From assembly GCF_016405855.1 (NCBI RefSeq), contig NZ_JAEFCA010000013.1, positions 1-51,839 of the forward strand: 51,839 nucleotides of DNA. Direction: 5' to 3'. The DNA is from Flavobacterium sp. IB48 (GTDB taxonomy: Bacteria; Bacteroidota; Bacteroidia; Flavobacteriales; Flavobacteriaceae). Position numbers and translations under genes: made by a program. Positions within the stretch are counted from its first letter, which is position 1. Each line of letters starts with the position of its first letter. The notes under the pieces were generated by a model. That model saw only the letters and a list, made by a program, of their open reading frames with translations, did not search any database and was not told the DNA's origin. Below, one piece after another: positions 1 to 8,160 of the stretch.

Positions 1-327
1 GCATTAAATGAATTTACAGTAGGCCCGATTACAAGCATAGGCGGAGGATGCTTTTATGATTGCTCTTCTCTGACTTCTTTAATTCTTAATCATGTAACGT
101 CAATTGGAACAAATGCCTTTTATAATTGTACTGGCATTAATAATATAAGTCTTCGAGCTTTAACTATCTGTGGTGATACCATAACAAACAACAATGTATT
201 TTTTGGAATCAAATTGGGTTGTAATATAACTGTACCTGTCGCCTTACAGACCGTAAACGCAGGAGCACCAGATGGTGATTTGGTTTATGCTCAAACTTCT
301 AGAAATGCAATTATAAATTATATATAA
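1..327 (+). CDS. BspA-type leucine-rich-repeat surface protein, C-terminal fragment
   Basis: An open frame enters from the left edge and stops at TAA 325-327, giving the last 108 residues of a larger protein. The fragment shows the LRR_5/BspA pattern: a CFYDCSSLTSLIL repeat, then TSIGTNAFYNCTGINNISL, with the typical alternation of 'F.NC..L..I.L' and 'VTSIG..AF'. In this family such repeats form a surface-exposed or secreted solenoid used for adhesion or binding. The last 40 or so residues leave the repeat pattern and no C-terminal sorting domain is obvious. The N-terminus and signal peptide lie outside the window. The family call is fairly firm; a specific role cannot be given. Confidence 0.75.
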   Translation, partial: ALNEFTVGPITSIGGGCFYDCSSLTSLILNHVTSIGTNAFYNCTGINNISLRALTICGDTITNNNVFFGIKLGCNITVPVALQTVNAGAPDGDLVYAQTSRNAIINYI

Positions 328-551
328 AAACAAACTATTCTAATTTGATGATAATTAAATCTTCTTTAGATTCCGATCCTGTGGATTCCTATTAAAGAGA
401 AAAACTTTTTTTCTCATTACTACTAACTTACAAGAAAAAGTACTCCAAATATATAAAATGATGGTTTTGGAGCTAATACAATCTAAAGAAGTTTAGAAAT
501 AAGAAAAGCATTTTATTAAGAACTATACGATTTAAAACTTGTTTAAAAACA
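328..551. other. Intergenic stretch, no gene seen
   Basis: This AT-rich stretch separates the LRR gene from the dsbD-like gene. Both strands are broken by frequent stops. Apart from the terminator at its right end no clear element was recognised. Confidence 0.5.
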
Positions 552-586
552 AAAACCTCCAAAATCAAATTGATTTTGGAGGTTTT
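552..586. terminator. Bidirectional rho-independent terminator
   Basis: A perfect 16-bp stem (552-567 with 571-586, arm AAAACCTCCAAAATCA) closes a 3-nt loop and is flanked by T runs on both strands. It sits 5 nt past the stop of the minus-strand dsbD-like gene and can also end plus-strand transcription from the LRR gene. Confidence 0.9.
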
Positions 587-590
587 TTAT

Positions 591-2600
591 TTACTTCTTA
601 AACTTCCCAATTCCACTCTGCAACCATCCATAATACTCCTCAATATTCGGATTATAAGCTGACGGCTCTGTCAAGTTCACACTATTATGATCTACAATTA
701 CATAAAACGGCTGCGCATTTGCTTTATAGGTTTTAATCTGTAAATCGCTCCATTTATTGCCGATTGTTTTAATCTTTTTTCCTGTTGTTTCAGAAATGTA
801 TTGTTCGGTTTCTGGAAGCTCTTTTTTATCATCAACATACAATGAAATCAAAACCACATCGTTATTTAAAACACCTAAAACTTTAGGATCTGACCAAACT
901 AACTCTTCCATTTTTCGGCAGTTTACACAAGCATAACCTGTAAAATCTAATAAGACTGGTTTCCCGACTTTTTTAGCATATTCCATTCCTTTATTATAAT
1001 CATGAAATGTAATAATATTTTGCGGGCCGTGCTCTGCTCCTTCTGGCAACGAACCTGTAGTTTTTAGTTCTGAATTGCTCGAAACTCCCAATCCGTTTGG
1101 AGATTCGCTGTATTGCATTGGTGGAGGAAATCCGCTAATTAATTTTAATGGAGCGCCCCAAAGTCCTGGAATCAGATAAATCGTAAAACTTAAAACAATC
1201 AATCCAAAACCTAATCTTCCAACTGAAATATGATTTAAAGGAGAATCATGTGGCAACGTAATTTTTCCGAATAGATAAAAAGCCAGCATTCCGAAAACAG
1301 CAATCCAAATGGCAAGGAAAACTTCTCTTTCCAACCAATGCAATTGTAAAACTAAATCGGCATTTGATAAAAATTTGAAAGCCAAAGCCAGTTCCAGAAA
1401 TCCTAAAACCACTTTTACCGTATTCAGCCACCCGCCCGATTTTGGCAAAGCGTTTAACCAACCCGGAAAAGCAGCAAATAATGAAAACGGTAATGCGATT
1501 GCAATTGAAAAACCTAACATTCCGACAATTGGTGCAATTCCGCCTTTGGATGCCGCTTCAACAAGTAGTGTTCCAACAATTGGTCCTGTGCACGAAAATG
1601 ATACAATCGCTAAAGCCAAAGCCATAAAGAAAATCCCAATCAGTCCTCCTCTATCGGCTTGCGAATCTACTTTGTTGGCTAATGAACTTGGCAGTACAAT
1701 TTCGAAAGCTCCCAAAAACGAACAAGCAAAAACAACCAATAAAATAAAGAAAATCAGATTGAACCAAACATTGGTTGAAAGTGCGTTTAACGAATCGGCA
1801 CCAAAAACTGCTGTTACGATTGAACCCAATAAAACATAAATAATTACGATTGAAATTCCGTAAATCAGGGCATTTTTAATTCCTGCCGCTTTGCTTTTAC
1901 TTTGTTTGGTAAAAAAACTTACCGTCATCGGAATCATTGGAAAAACACAAGGCGTCAACAATGCGGCAAATCCAGATAAAAATGCTAAAATAAAAATCGT
2001 CAGCAATCCTCTAGATTCGGTTTTCTTTGATGAGCTGGCAATTTCTTGTTTTGATTTTTTTTCTTCTGTCTGAGAAACAGATTTTTCTTCTTTAGTTACA
2101 GAATCATTTTTTACGACTGCAGTTTCTTCGGCAGAAGCCAATTTCTTTTCTTTCGGAATTTTAAAAGTTAATTCTTCTGTAGAAGGTGGCAAGCAATTAC
2201 TATCGTCGCAAACCATAAAATCGACCTCGGCAGCAACATCTGAAATATCGTCTGAAATGAATTTGATTTTTTGCGTGAAAAGTGCTTTATCTTCAAAATA
2301 TTTAATTTTCATATCGAAGATTTTATCAACTGTTTCGTGTCCTTTATCTTCGGTTGTTTTTCCGATTAATTCGAATTTTTTAGGCTGATTTTTAAAAGTA
2401 AAAACCGTTGGCGAAGGCCCGCCTTCTTCGATATATTGTCCGTATAAATGCCAGCCAGATTGTATTTTCGCCTGAGCTTTTAAAATATATTCTTTATCTG
2501 AAATTTTTTCTACAGTTGTCGTCCATTTTACCGGATTATACATTTGTCCGAACATGGAAAACGAGATCAATAACAGAAATGCAATTATGGTATTTTTCAT
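591..2600 (-). CDS. dsbD: DsbD-type thiol:disulfide interchange protein
   Basis: This 669-aa protein would carry electrons from cytoplasmic thioredoxin across the inner membrane to periplasmic thiol partners. A signal peptide (about 1-19) precedes an N-terminal DsbD-alpha domain with a cysteine pair C131/C136 (MVCDDSNCLPP). A charged Lys/Glu/Ser linker (about 150-197) follows, then a multi-helix membrane domain with the two family cysteines C218 (LLTPCVFPM) and C337 (SFSCTGP). A C-terminal thioredoxin domain carries CVNC (C558/C561). All three redox pairs are present, so it should be functional. It lies downstream of two TlpA-like thioredoxins, natural clients, but a strong terminator at 2627-2655 separates it from them, so it probably has its own promoter. 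Family confidence is high; the link to the neighbours is inferred. Confidence 0.93.
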   Translation of the reverse strand: MKNTIIAFLLLISFSMFGQMYNPVKWTTTVEKISDKEYILKAQAKIQSGWHLYGQYIEEGGPSPTVFTFKNQPKKFELIGKTTEDKGHETVDKIFDMKIKYFEDKALFTQKIKFISDDISDVAAEVDFMVCDDSNCLPPSTEELTFKIPKEKKLASAEETAVVKNDSVTKEEKSVSQTEEKKSKQEIASSSKKTESRGLLTIFILAFLSGFAALLTPCVFPMIPMTVSFFTKQSKSKAAGIKNALIYGISIVIIYVLLGSIVTAVFGADSLNALSTNVWFNLIFFILLVVFACSFLGAFEIVLPSSLANKVDSQADRGGLIGIFFMALALAIVSFSCTGPIVGTLLVEAASKGGIAPIVGMLGFSIAIALPFSLFAAFPGWLNALPKSGGWLNTVKVVLGFLELALAFKFLSNADLVLQLHWLEREVFLAIWIAVFGMLAFYLFGKITLPHDSPLNHISVGRLGFGLIVLSFTIYLIPGLWGAPLKLISGFPPPMQYSESPNGLGVSSNSELKTTGSLPEGAEHGPQNIITFHDYNKGMEYAKKVGKPVLLDFTGYACVNCRKMEELVWSDPKVLGVLNNDVVLISLYVDDKKELPETEQYISETTGKKIKTIGNKWSDLQIKTYKANAQPFYVIVDHNSVNLTEPSAYNPNIEEYYGWLQSGIGKFKK

Positions 2601-2626
2601 TTGTTTTTGGTTTAATTTTTTGAAAA

Positions 2627-2655
2627 AAAAGAGCTGTCGGCAAAACAGCTCTTTT
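2627..2655 (-). terminator. Rho-independent terminator after the M16 protease gene
   Basis: An 11-bp stem (arm AAAAGAGCTGT, 2627-2637 with 2645-2655) closes a 7-nt loop. Read on the minus strand it is followed by a run of T. It lies between the protease stop (2804) and the dsbD start (2600), so it should end the susC operon before dsbD. Confidence 0.85.
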
Positions 2656-2762
2656 GGTCTTTCACCGAAAATGGCTTACTAATTCAGATTCTAAAATGAA
2701 ATAATGAAAGACGACTATTAAAAATTGTTGATTTTAGATTGCAGATTTTAGATTTAGCCGCA

Positions 2763-2777
2763 AACTTTGTCAAAGTT
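2763..2777. repeat. Short palindromic repeat, family R1 (single copy)
   Basis: The 15-mer AACTTTGTCAAAGTT recurs at 5625-5639, 6859-6873 and 17357-17371, in two cases paired with its inverted partner. Here it stands alone beside 'gattttagattgcagattttaga' low-complexity sequence. Confidence 0.7.
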
Positions 2778-2803
2778 GAATTATCGAGACTGAATACTAA
2801 AAA

Positions 2804-5593
2804 CTACTTCAACGGATTCCCATCTTTAGCTAGAGAACCCGATTTGATAATGATCATTTTATCCAGCTGAATGTATTTCTTAATGGCATCGTTTACTTGC
2901 TGTAAAGTTGCTTTTTCGATATCTTTTGGATATTGATCGATATAACTTGGTTCTAAACCTCTTTCGATAAAACTTAAAATCGTTCTTGCCATTCCGCTTG
3001 TGGTTGCCATTCCTACTTTAAAGCTTCCTATTAAATTGGTTTTCTTGTTTTGCAACTCGTCTGCTGTGATTCCGTTTTTTATCCATTTATCAACTTGAAC
3101 CATTGTTGCATCTAGACCTTTTTGAAATAAATTCGGGTTGAAAGAAGCGTTGACAAACCAGTAGCCTCCAGTTTCTATATTTCCGCCCAAACCAGAAGAA
3201 ATGTTATAAGTTAAACCGTCATTATCGCGAACTGTCTGCATTAAACGGCCTGCAAAACCTGCACCTAAAGTATAATTTCCGATATAAAACGGAATATAAT
3301 CGGCATCGGCTCTTTTTAAACCTGTAAATTGTCCTATGAATAATTCTGCACTTGGTTTTTCTGGAATGGTTACTACTTCTGTTTTTGATGCTGCTTTTGT
3401 AGCTTCTTCAAATTTTAATTTTTCTGTAACTCCTCCATTCCAATTTTTGAATGATTTTTGTAATGAAGCTTTTAAGTTTGCTCCATCGGTATCTCCCACA
3501 ATTACAAGTCTCATAGAAGCTGTGCCGAAATATTTTTTGTGGAAAGCTTTTACTTCGTCCAAAGTCGCGTTTTTGATATTCGCAATATTGTCCTCTACAC
3601 TTAAACTGTAATTTGGATTTCCTTTTGGATAAATTGCCTGAGATAAAGCAATACTTCCTCTTTCACCAGGATCGTTCAGATCTTGCTGTGTATTTCCAAT
3701 AAACTGCTGTTTAAGATTCTCGAATTCTTTTGCATCAAACAACGGATTTCTCAGTTCTTCTGCCAATAAAGTAATTACTTGATCTAAGTCTTTTTTCAAA
3801 CATTTAAATCCGATATTGATTTTGAAAGTCGAAGCATTTACGTTTAATGAAACTCCTAGTTTTTGCAGTTTTTCTGAAAACTTAAATTTGTCATTCAGCG
3901 TTGTTCCTTTTGATAACATTGAAGCTGTTAGCGCTGGAATAACATCATTTTTAGTTTCGCTGGCATAATTTCCTAACGAAATACTTGCGGCAACCGTAAC
4001 AAAATCTTTTGCTGAAGTTTTTACTGAAACCACATCAATTCCAGATACTTTTTCTCTTTTAAAAGCTGAAGCCGATTTTTCGATTAAACTTGATTCAGAA
4101 ATTAATTCTTCTGTTGTATTTTTTACTAAAGCTGGAGCAGATGAAGACTCTTCATGAATATGTCCTTCATCTGAATGTCTGTAATAAAACGGACCATTTT
4201 CTGGCATATAATTGTTGGCTTTCGCCGAATCATTATTTTGAGCACCAGCTTGTTTCGGAATAAAATATCCTGTTGTACTTTGATCTTCAACCAAATATTT
4301 ATTTGCCACACGCATAACATCAGCTGGAGTTACTTTTTTCAATCGGTCAACTCCTGTAATGTAAGCTGTCCAGTCGCCAGAAGCGATTGCTTCGTTTAAT
4401 GCTGATGCAATTACGCCAGAACCATCGCGCGCTAAAATAGTCTGTGCGCTAATTTTTGCTACAACTCTATTTACTTCATCCTGAGTAACGCCTTCCTTTT
4501 GAATTTTAGCCACGACTTCACTAATTTTAGTATCGATATCTTCATGTTTTGAAGTCGTCGGAAAACCAACACTAATCGTAAAAAGTCCAACTTCTTTAAA
4601 ATTAGTTGCACTTGCATAAGTATAAATTCCTAAACGAGTGTCAACAAAAGTTTTGTTTAAAATTGCTGATGGCCCAACACCAATAATCTGAGCCAAAATA
4701 TTCAACGCAGGAAGATCTTCATGCAAAGCTCCAGGAATTTTATAAGCTTTGTTTACAACGCCTAATTCTCCAGGTTTTCTAACGATAATTTTACGTGCGC
4801 CATATTGTTGAGGTTCTTCTGTATAAGGCTGTGGCATAGCATTTGGCGCTTTTGTAATTTTGCCGAAATATTTTTCGATCAATTCAAAAACATTCTCTTT
4901 TTTGAAATCTCCAATAATGGTTAAAGTCGCATTATCTGGCCAATAATAGGTATTATAGAAATTTTTCAATACTTCAATAGGAGCTTTTTCTATATCCGAT
5001 TTCCAACCAATTGTAGAATGATGGTATGGATGTGCAATATACGCCGAAGCCCAAATTTCTTTATCCAATAAACTGTTCGGATCATTTTCGCCACGCTCAA
5101 ATTCGTTACGAACCACCGTCATTTCTGCTTCTTTATCTTCTTTTAATAATAAAGAATTACGCATTCTGTCGGCTTCGATTTGAATTGCCAGTTCTATCTT
5201 ATCACTTGGCAATGTTTCAAAATAATTGGTTCGGTCGTACCAAGTTGTAGCATTTAACTGTGCTCCTGTATTTTGAAGCACATCTGTAATTGTATTTCCG
5301 TTCTTCTTATTGAAAGTCGGAGTTCCTTTAAACATTAAATGTTCTAAAAGGTGCGTTGATCCTGTATTTCCTAAAACTTCGTGTTTAGATCCAACACGAT
5401 ATACAATTTGTACCGTTGCAACTGGCGAAGCATTGTCTTGCAAAAGCAAAACATTCATTCCGTTTGGCTGATATAAATATTCTTCAATTCCGCCTAACTC
5501 TTTTATTTTCTTAAAGTTAACCGATTTACTTTGCGCTGAAACAAGCGCGCAGAAAGCTAATGAGCAATAGCCCAGAAAGATGTGTTTTTTCAT
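2804..5593 (-). CDS. M16 family zinc metalloprotease (insulinase/pitrilysin type)
   Basis: The product is a 929-aa exported protease. The start was set at 5593 because it gives a proper signal peptide (MKKHIFLGYCSLAFCALVSAQ). The longer open frame from 5653 begins inside a palindromic repeat and is unlikely to be coding. The first M16 domain has the inverted zinc motif HLLEH (H81, E84, H85) and the distal Glu region VVRNEFERGEND. A second pair of M16 domains lacks the zinc motif, as usual for single-chain periplasmic members, which fold into a clamshell and cut peptides. It is last in a row behind susC, susD and two TlpA-like genes and is followed by a terminator. A role in cutting imported peptides is inferred from this context. 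Confidence 0.92.
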   Translation of the reverse strand: MKKHIFLGYCSLAFCALVSAQSKSVNFKKIKELGGIEEYLYQPNGMNVLLLQDNASPVATVQIVYRVGSKHEVLGNTGSTHLLEHLMFKGTPTFNKKNGNTITDVLQNTGAQLNATTWYDRTNYFETLPSDKIELAIQIEADRMRNSLLLKEDKEAEMTVVRNEFERGENDPNSLLDKEIWASAYIAHPYHHSTIGWKSDIEKAPIEVLKNFYNTYYWPDNATLTIIGDFKKENVFELIEKYFGKITKAPNAMPQPYTEEPQQYGARKIIVRKPGELGVVNKAYKIPGALHEDLPALNILAQIIGVGPSAILNKTFVDTRLGIYTYASATNFKEVGLFTISVGFPTTSKHEDIDTKISEVVAKIQKEGVTQDEVNRVVAKISAQTILARDGSGVIASALNEAIASGDWTAYITGVDRLKKVTPADVMRVANKYLVEDQSTTGYFIPKQAGAQNNDSAKANNYMPENGPFYYRHSDEGHIHEESSSAPALVKNTTEELISESSLIEKSASAFKREKVSGIDVVSVKTSAKDFVTVAASISLGNYASETKNDVIPALTASMLSKGTTLNDKFKFSEKLQKLGVSLNVNASTFKINIGFKCLKKDLDQVITLLAEELRNPLFDAKEFENLKQQFIGNTQQDLNDPGERGSIALSQAIYPKGNPNYSLSVEDNIANIKNATLDEVKAFHKKYFGTASMRLVIVGDTDGANLKASLQKSFKNWNGGVTEKLKFEEATKAASKTEVVTIPEKPSAELFIGQFTGLKRADADYIPFYIGNYTLGAGFAGRLMQTVRDNDGLTYNISSGLGGNIETGGYWFVNASFNPNLFQKGLDATMVQVDKWIKNGITADELQNKKTNLIGSFKVGMATTSGMARTILSFIERGLEPSYIDQYPKDIEKATLQQVNDAIKKYIQLDKMIIIKSGSLAKDGNPLK

Positions 5594-5623
5594 TTTTTGT
5601 TGATTGAGATATTTAGCTTGAAG

Positions 5624-5658
5624 TAACTTTGTCAAAGTTTTAAACTTTGACAAAGTTG
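5624..5658. repeat. Palindromic repeat, family R1 (paired copy)
   Basis: AACTTTGTCAAAGTT (5625-5639) and AACTTTGACAAAGTT (5643-5657) lie three bases apart and form a hairpin between the TlpA-like gene and the M16 gene. The same pair occurs at 17357-17389. Confidence 0.8.
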
Positions 5659-5678
5659 ATCTTGCATTTTTAAAAAGC

Positions 5679-6809
5679 TTAAGATTTACTGAAAATTTCT
5701 TTTAGTTTAGATTGCAATTCAGCTTCTCTAAGATTCTTGGCAACGATTTTTCCGTCGGGTCCAATTAAGTAGTTGGTTGGAACCATTTTTACTCCGTATA
5801 AAACGGCTGCTTCATTTTGCCATCCTTTTAAATCAGAAACATGTGTCCAGGTTAAACCGTCTTTTTCGATTGCTTTTTCCCAAAGTTTCTTTTTATCATC
5901 TAGAGAAACTCCCAAAACATCAAATCCTTTATCGTGATAGGTTTTGTAAGCCACAACTACATTAGGATTTTCTTTTCGGCATGGACCGCACCAGCTTGCC
6001 CAAAAATCTACTAGAACATATTTACCTTTGTAATCTGATAATTTTACTACTTTTCCGTTAATATCAGTTTGAGAAAATTCAGGAGCTGCAACGCCAACTG
6101 CTGTTTTTTCGTTAAGATCAATCGATGCTTTTAATTTTTTTCCGTAAAATGATTTTTGAATTTCTGGAGATAAAACTGCATAATATTCTTTTACTTTTTC
6201 TGGAGTTCCGTAAGATACAATTCGATCTTCAATTACTAATGCTCCACCTAAATTGTCTTTATTTTTTCTGATGAATTTATCTGTCAAATCATCTGCGAAA
6301 GCGCCAAGATCTTTCCATTTTTTATCCATCATGGTTTGCTGTTCTGGAGTCAATTTTACTTTTCCGCCTTGTGTCAGCGAATCAGATAATTTGTAAATCG
6401 GACCAGCAACTGCTTGTATTTTTTTGAATTCGTTATCGTAATACGATTTGTAAAGTCCGTTTTGAGTAGCTCCAGTTACTTTGGCTTTAAAAACAGAATC
6501 TTTTTTGGCTTCAATCGTAATATCTTCATTATCTAAAAGAAAATAAGCTCCATATTCCTGTCCTTTAATTTTAATGGTATGAAATAAAGGTTCTCCTGTT
6601 TTTCCTGCAAAAGAAAATGCACCTTCTTTTACCTCAGCCGAATCAATGATTTTTTTCTCTCCTTTTTCGTCGGCATATTCCAGATAAACCGTTCCTTTAT
6701 CTAATCCGGCAATTTTCCCGTTTATTGTATATCCTTCTTTCTTTGTGCAAGAAGTAAATGCCGTAAGCGCCAATGCCAAAAACGACGATTTTAAGATTGT
6801 ACTTTTCAT
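5679..6809 (-). CDS. TlpA-like thioredoxin-fold lipoprotein with DUF4369 domain
   Basis: This is a 376-aa lipoprotein; the signal ends in a lipobox with C21 (AFTSC). A beta-rich N-terminal DUF4369 domain (about 25-120) and a helical linker precede a TlpA/AhpC-TSA-type thioredoxin domain. That domain has WCGPC (C274/C277) and the cis-proline segment VKMVPTNYL (P344). Such proteins reduce or isomerise thiols on the outside of the inner membrane or facing the periplasm. It is one of two related genes in tandem (the other at 6891-8096) behind a SusC/SusD pair. Electrons could come from the DsbD-like protein at 591-2600. The gap to the upstream gene is 81 nt. Family is certain; the substrate is unknown. 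Confidence 0.9.
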   Translation of the reverse strand: MKSTILKSSFLALALTAFTSCTKKEGYTINGKIAGLDKGTVYLEYADEKGEKKIIDSAEVKEGAFSFAGKTGEPLFHTIKIKGQEYGAYFLLDNEDITIEAKKDSVFKAKVTGATQNGLYKSYYDNEFKKIQAVAGPIYKLSDSLTQGGKVKLTPEQQTMMDKKWKDLGAFADDLTDKFIRKNKDNLGGALVIEDRIVSYGTPEKVKEYYAVLSPEIQKSFYGKKLKASIDLNEKTAVGVAAPEFSQTDINGKVVKLSDYKGKYVLVDFWASWCGPCRKENPNVVVAYKTYHDKGFDVLGVSLDDKKKLWEKAIEKDGLTWTHVSDLKGWQNEAAVLYGVKMVPTNYLIGPDGKIVAKNLREAELQSKLKEIFSKS

Positions 6810-6858
6810 GTTGATATTTTTTGTTTGTTATTTTTTTAATTTTTATTCAATGTAATTC

Positions 6859-6873
6859 AACTTTGTCAAAGTT
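6859..6873. repeat. Short palindromic repeat, family R1 (single copy)
   Basis: Another AACTTTGTCAAAGTT copy, here in the 81-nt gap between the two TlpA-like genes. Confidence 0.65.
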
Positions 6874-6890
6874 TAAAAACTGAGACTTAA

Positions 6891-8096
6891 TTAAGATTTC
6901 ATAAGTTCTTTCAACTTAGCTTCTAATTCTGCACCTCTCAAATTTTCTCCGATAATTACACCTTTACCGTCTACTAAATAGGTTGCTGGAATAGCTTTTA
7001 CGTTAAATGATTTACTCACTTTATCGTCGTCTAGAAGATTGTGCCATTGCATATTTTCCTGTCCAAGGGCTTTTTGCCAAGCTTTTTCGTCCTTATCAAT
7101 TGAAACGCTTAAAATTTCAAATCCTTTGTTTGAATATTCAGCATAAGCTGTTTTTAAATTCGGAATTTCTTTTCGGCATGGACCGCACCAAGATGCCCAA
7201 AAATCTACCAAAATATACTTTTTACCTGTTACGATATCTTTTGCATTAAATGTTTTTCCATCTTTATCTTTTAATCCGAAATTGGCAATGCTTGTTCCTA
7301 CTAAAGATTTCGGATTCAAATCTTTATCTAAAATCTGTCCGTAGTAGCTTTTCTTTGCCACATCAGAAAATTGCTCGTAAATTGGCTTTTGTTCTGGAGT
7401 AAAATAACTGTATGAAGTCATCATAAAAAATGGTCCCCACCAATTTGCTTTATGTTTCGCAATAAGAGCCAATGTTGTTTTTTCGACATTTGTAAAAAAA
7501 GCTTTTTCATCTGCTTCAAATTTTTTCCAAACTGGAAGATTCTGAAGTGAATCTACCGCTTTTGTATTTTTATCGCGTCTTGCCGCACCGATTAATTTGC
7601 TCAATTCATCTGAATCTTTGGTGTGATACGCTTTATAGTCTTTATCAAGCTGATCTTTATAAACAATTTCTTTTGCATAAAAATCATGTGATTTAGAGCC
7701 CGTAATAACTACATCTTTAAAAGTTATCCACTCTCCTTCTTTATCTGAAACCGTACCAGCTGCCGATATTTTTATTTTTGCATTTTCGACCATTACAGAA
7801 ATATTTCCTTTGTTTTTACCAAAGACAACATAGAAAAAACGTGGCTCATTTAATTTTCCTGAAAAAGTAAATTTACCGTCTTTAAGCGTTGTTTCAGCAA
7901 CTGGCAGTTCAGAAGTATGTGTTCCCCCTGGTATTAATTTTACAGCTGTTCCATCGATTAACCCTGTAACATTTCCTTCAATAGAATAAGACGTTGCTGC
8001 AGGAGAAGCTGTTTTTTTCTTTTGTGCCTGACCATTGTTTGAAATCATAAACAAACAGATGCACAATCCTAATATTTTATATTTAATTGTATTCAT
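6891..8096 (-). CDS. TlpA-like thioredoxin-fold protein with DUF4369 domain
   Basis: A 401-aa exported protein with a signal peptide ending near AQ (about 25) and no lipobox cysteine at the cleavage site. A DUF4369-type N-terminal domain (about 37-140) and a helical middle part precede a TlpA-like thioredoxin domain. The active site is WCGPC (C304/C307) and the cis-proline is near P370 (KAIPATYLV). It is clearly related to the next gene (5679-6809), so the pair looks like an old duplication in which one copy became a lipoprotein. It follows the susD gene by 64 nt, with a hairpin in the gap that may lower its expression relative to susCD. Confidence 0.9.
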   Translation of the reverse strand: MNTIKYKILGLCICLFMISNNGQAQKKKTASPAATSYSIEGNVTGLIDGTAVKLIPGGTHTSELPVAETTLKDGKFTFSGKLNEPRFFYVVFGKNKGNISVMVENAKIKISAAGTVSDKEGEWITFKDVVITGSKSHDFYAKEIVYKDQLDKDYKAYHTKDSDELSKLIGAARRDKNTKAVDSLQNLPVWKKFEADEKAFFTNVEKTTLALIAKHKANWWGPFFMMTSYSYFTPEQKPIYEQFSDVAKKSYYGQILDKDLNPKSLVGTSIANFGLKDKDGKTFNAKDIVTGKKYILVDFWASWCGPCRKEIPNLKTAYAEYSNKGFEILSVSIDKDEKAWQKALGQENMQWHNLLDDDKVSKSFNVKAIPATYLVDGKGVIIGENLRGAELEAKLKELMKS

Positions 8097-8116
8097 TTTT
8101 GATTGATATTTTAAGA

Positions 8117-8153
8117 AAAGCTTCCTTTTCGGAGTTCCTAATCAGGAAGCTTT
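8117..8153 (-). terminator. Intra-operon hairpin after susD (possible attenuator)
   Basis: A 10-bp stem (arm AAAGCTTCCT, 8117-8126 with 8144-8153) sits between the susD stop and the first tlpA-like gene. The T tail on the minus strand is short, so partial termination or mRNA 3'-end protection is more likely than a full stop. Confidence 0.6.
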
Positions 8154-8160
8154 ACAGTTA

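Noticed and set aside
1309..1839. Open frame of 176 aa on the plus strand inside the dsbD-like gene
   Set aside because: It is a shadow of a well-supported membrane-protein gene; composition is Lys/Pro/Ser-rich with no family resemblance.
5594..5653. N-terminal extension of the M16 protease gene
   Set aside because: The added residues are encoded by the R1 palindrome, and the internal Met gives a proper signal peptide.
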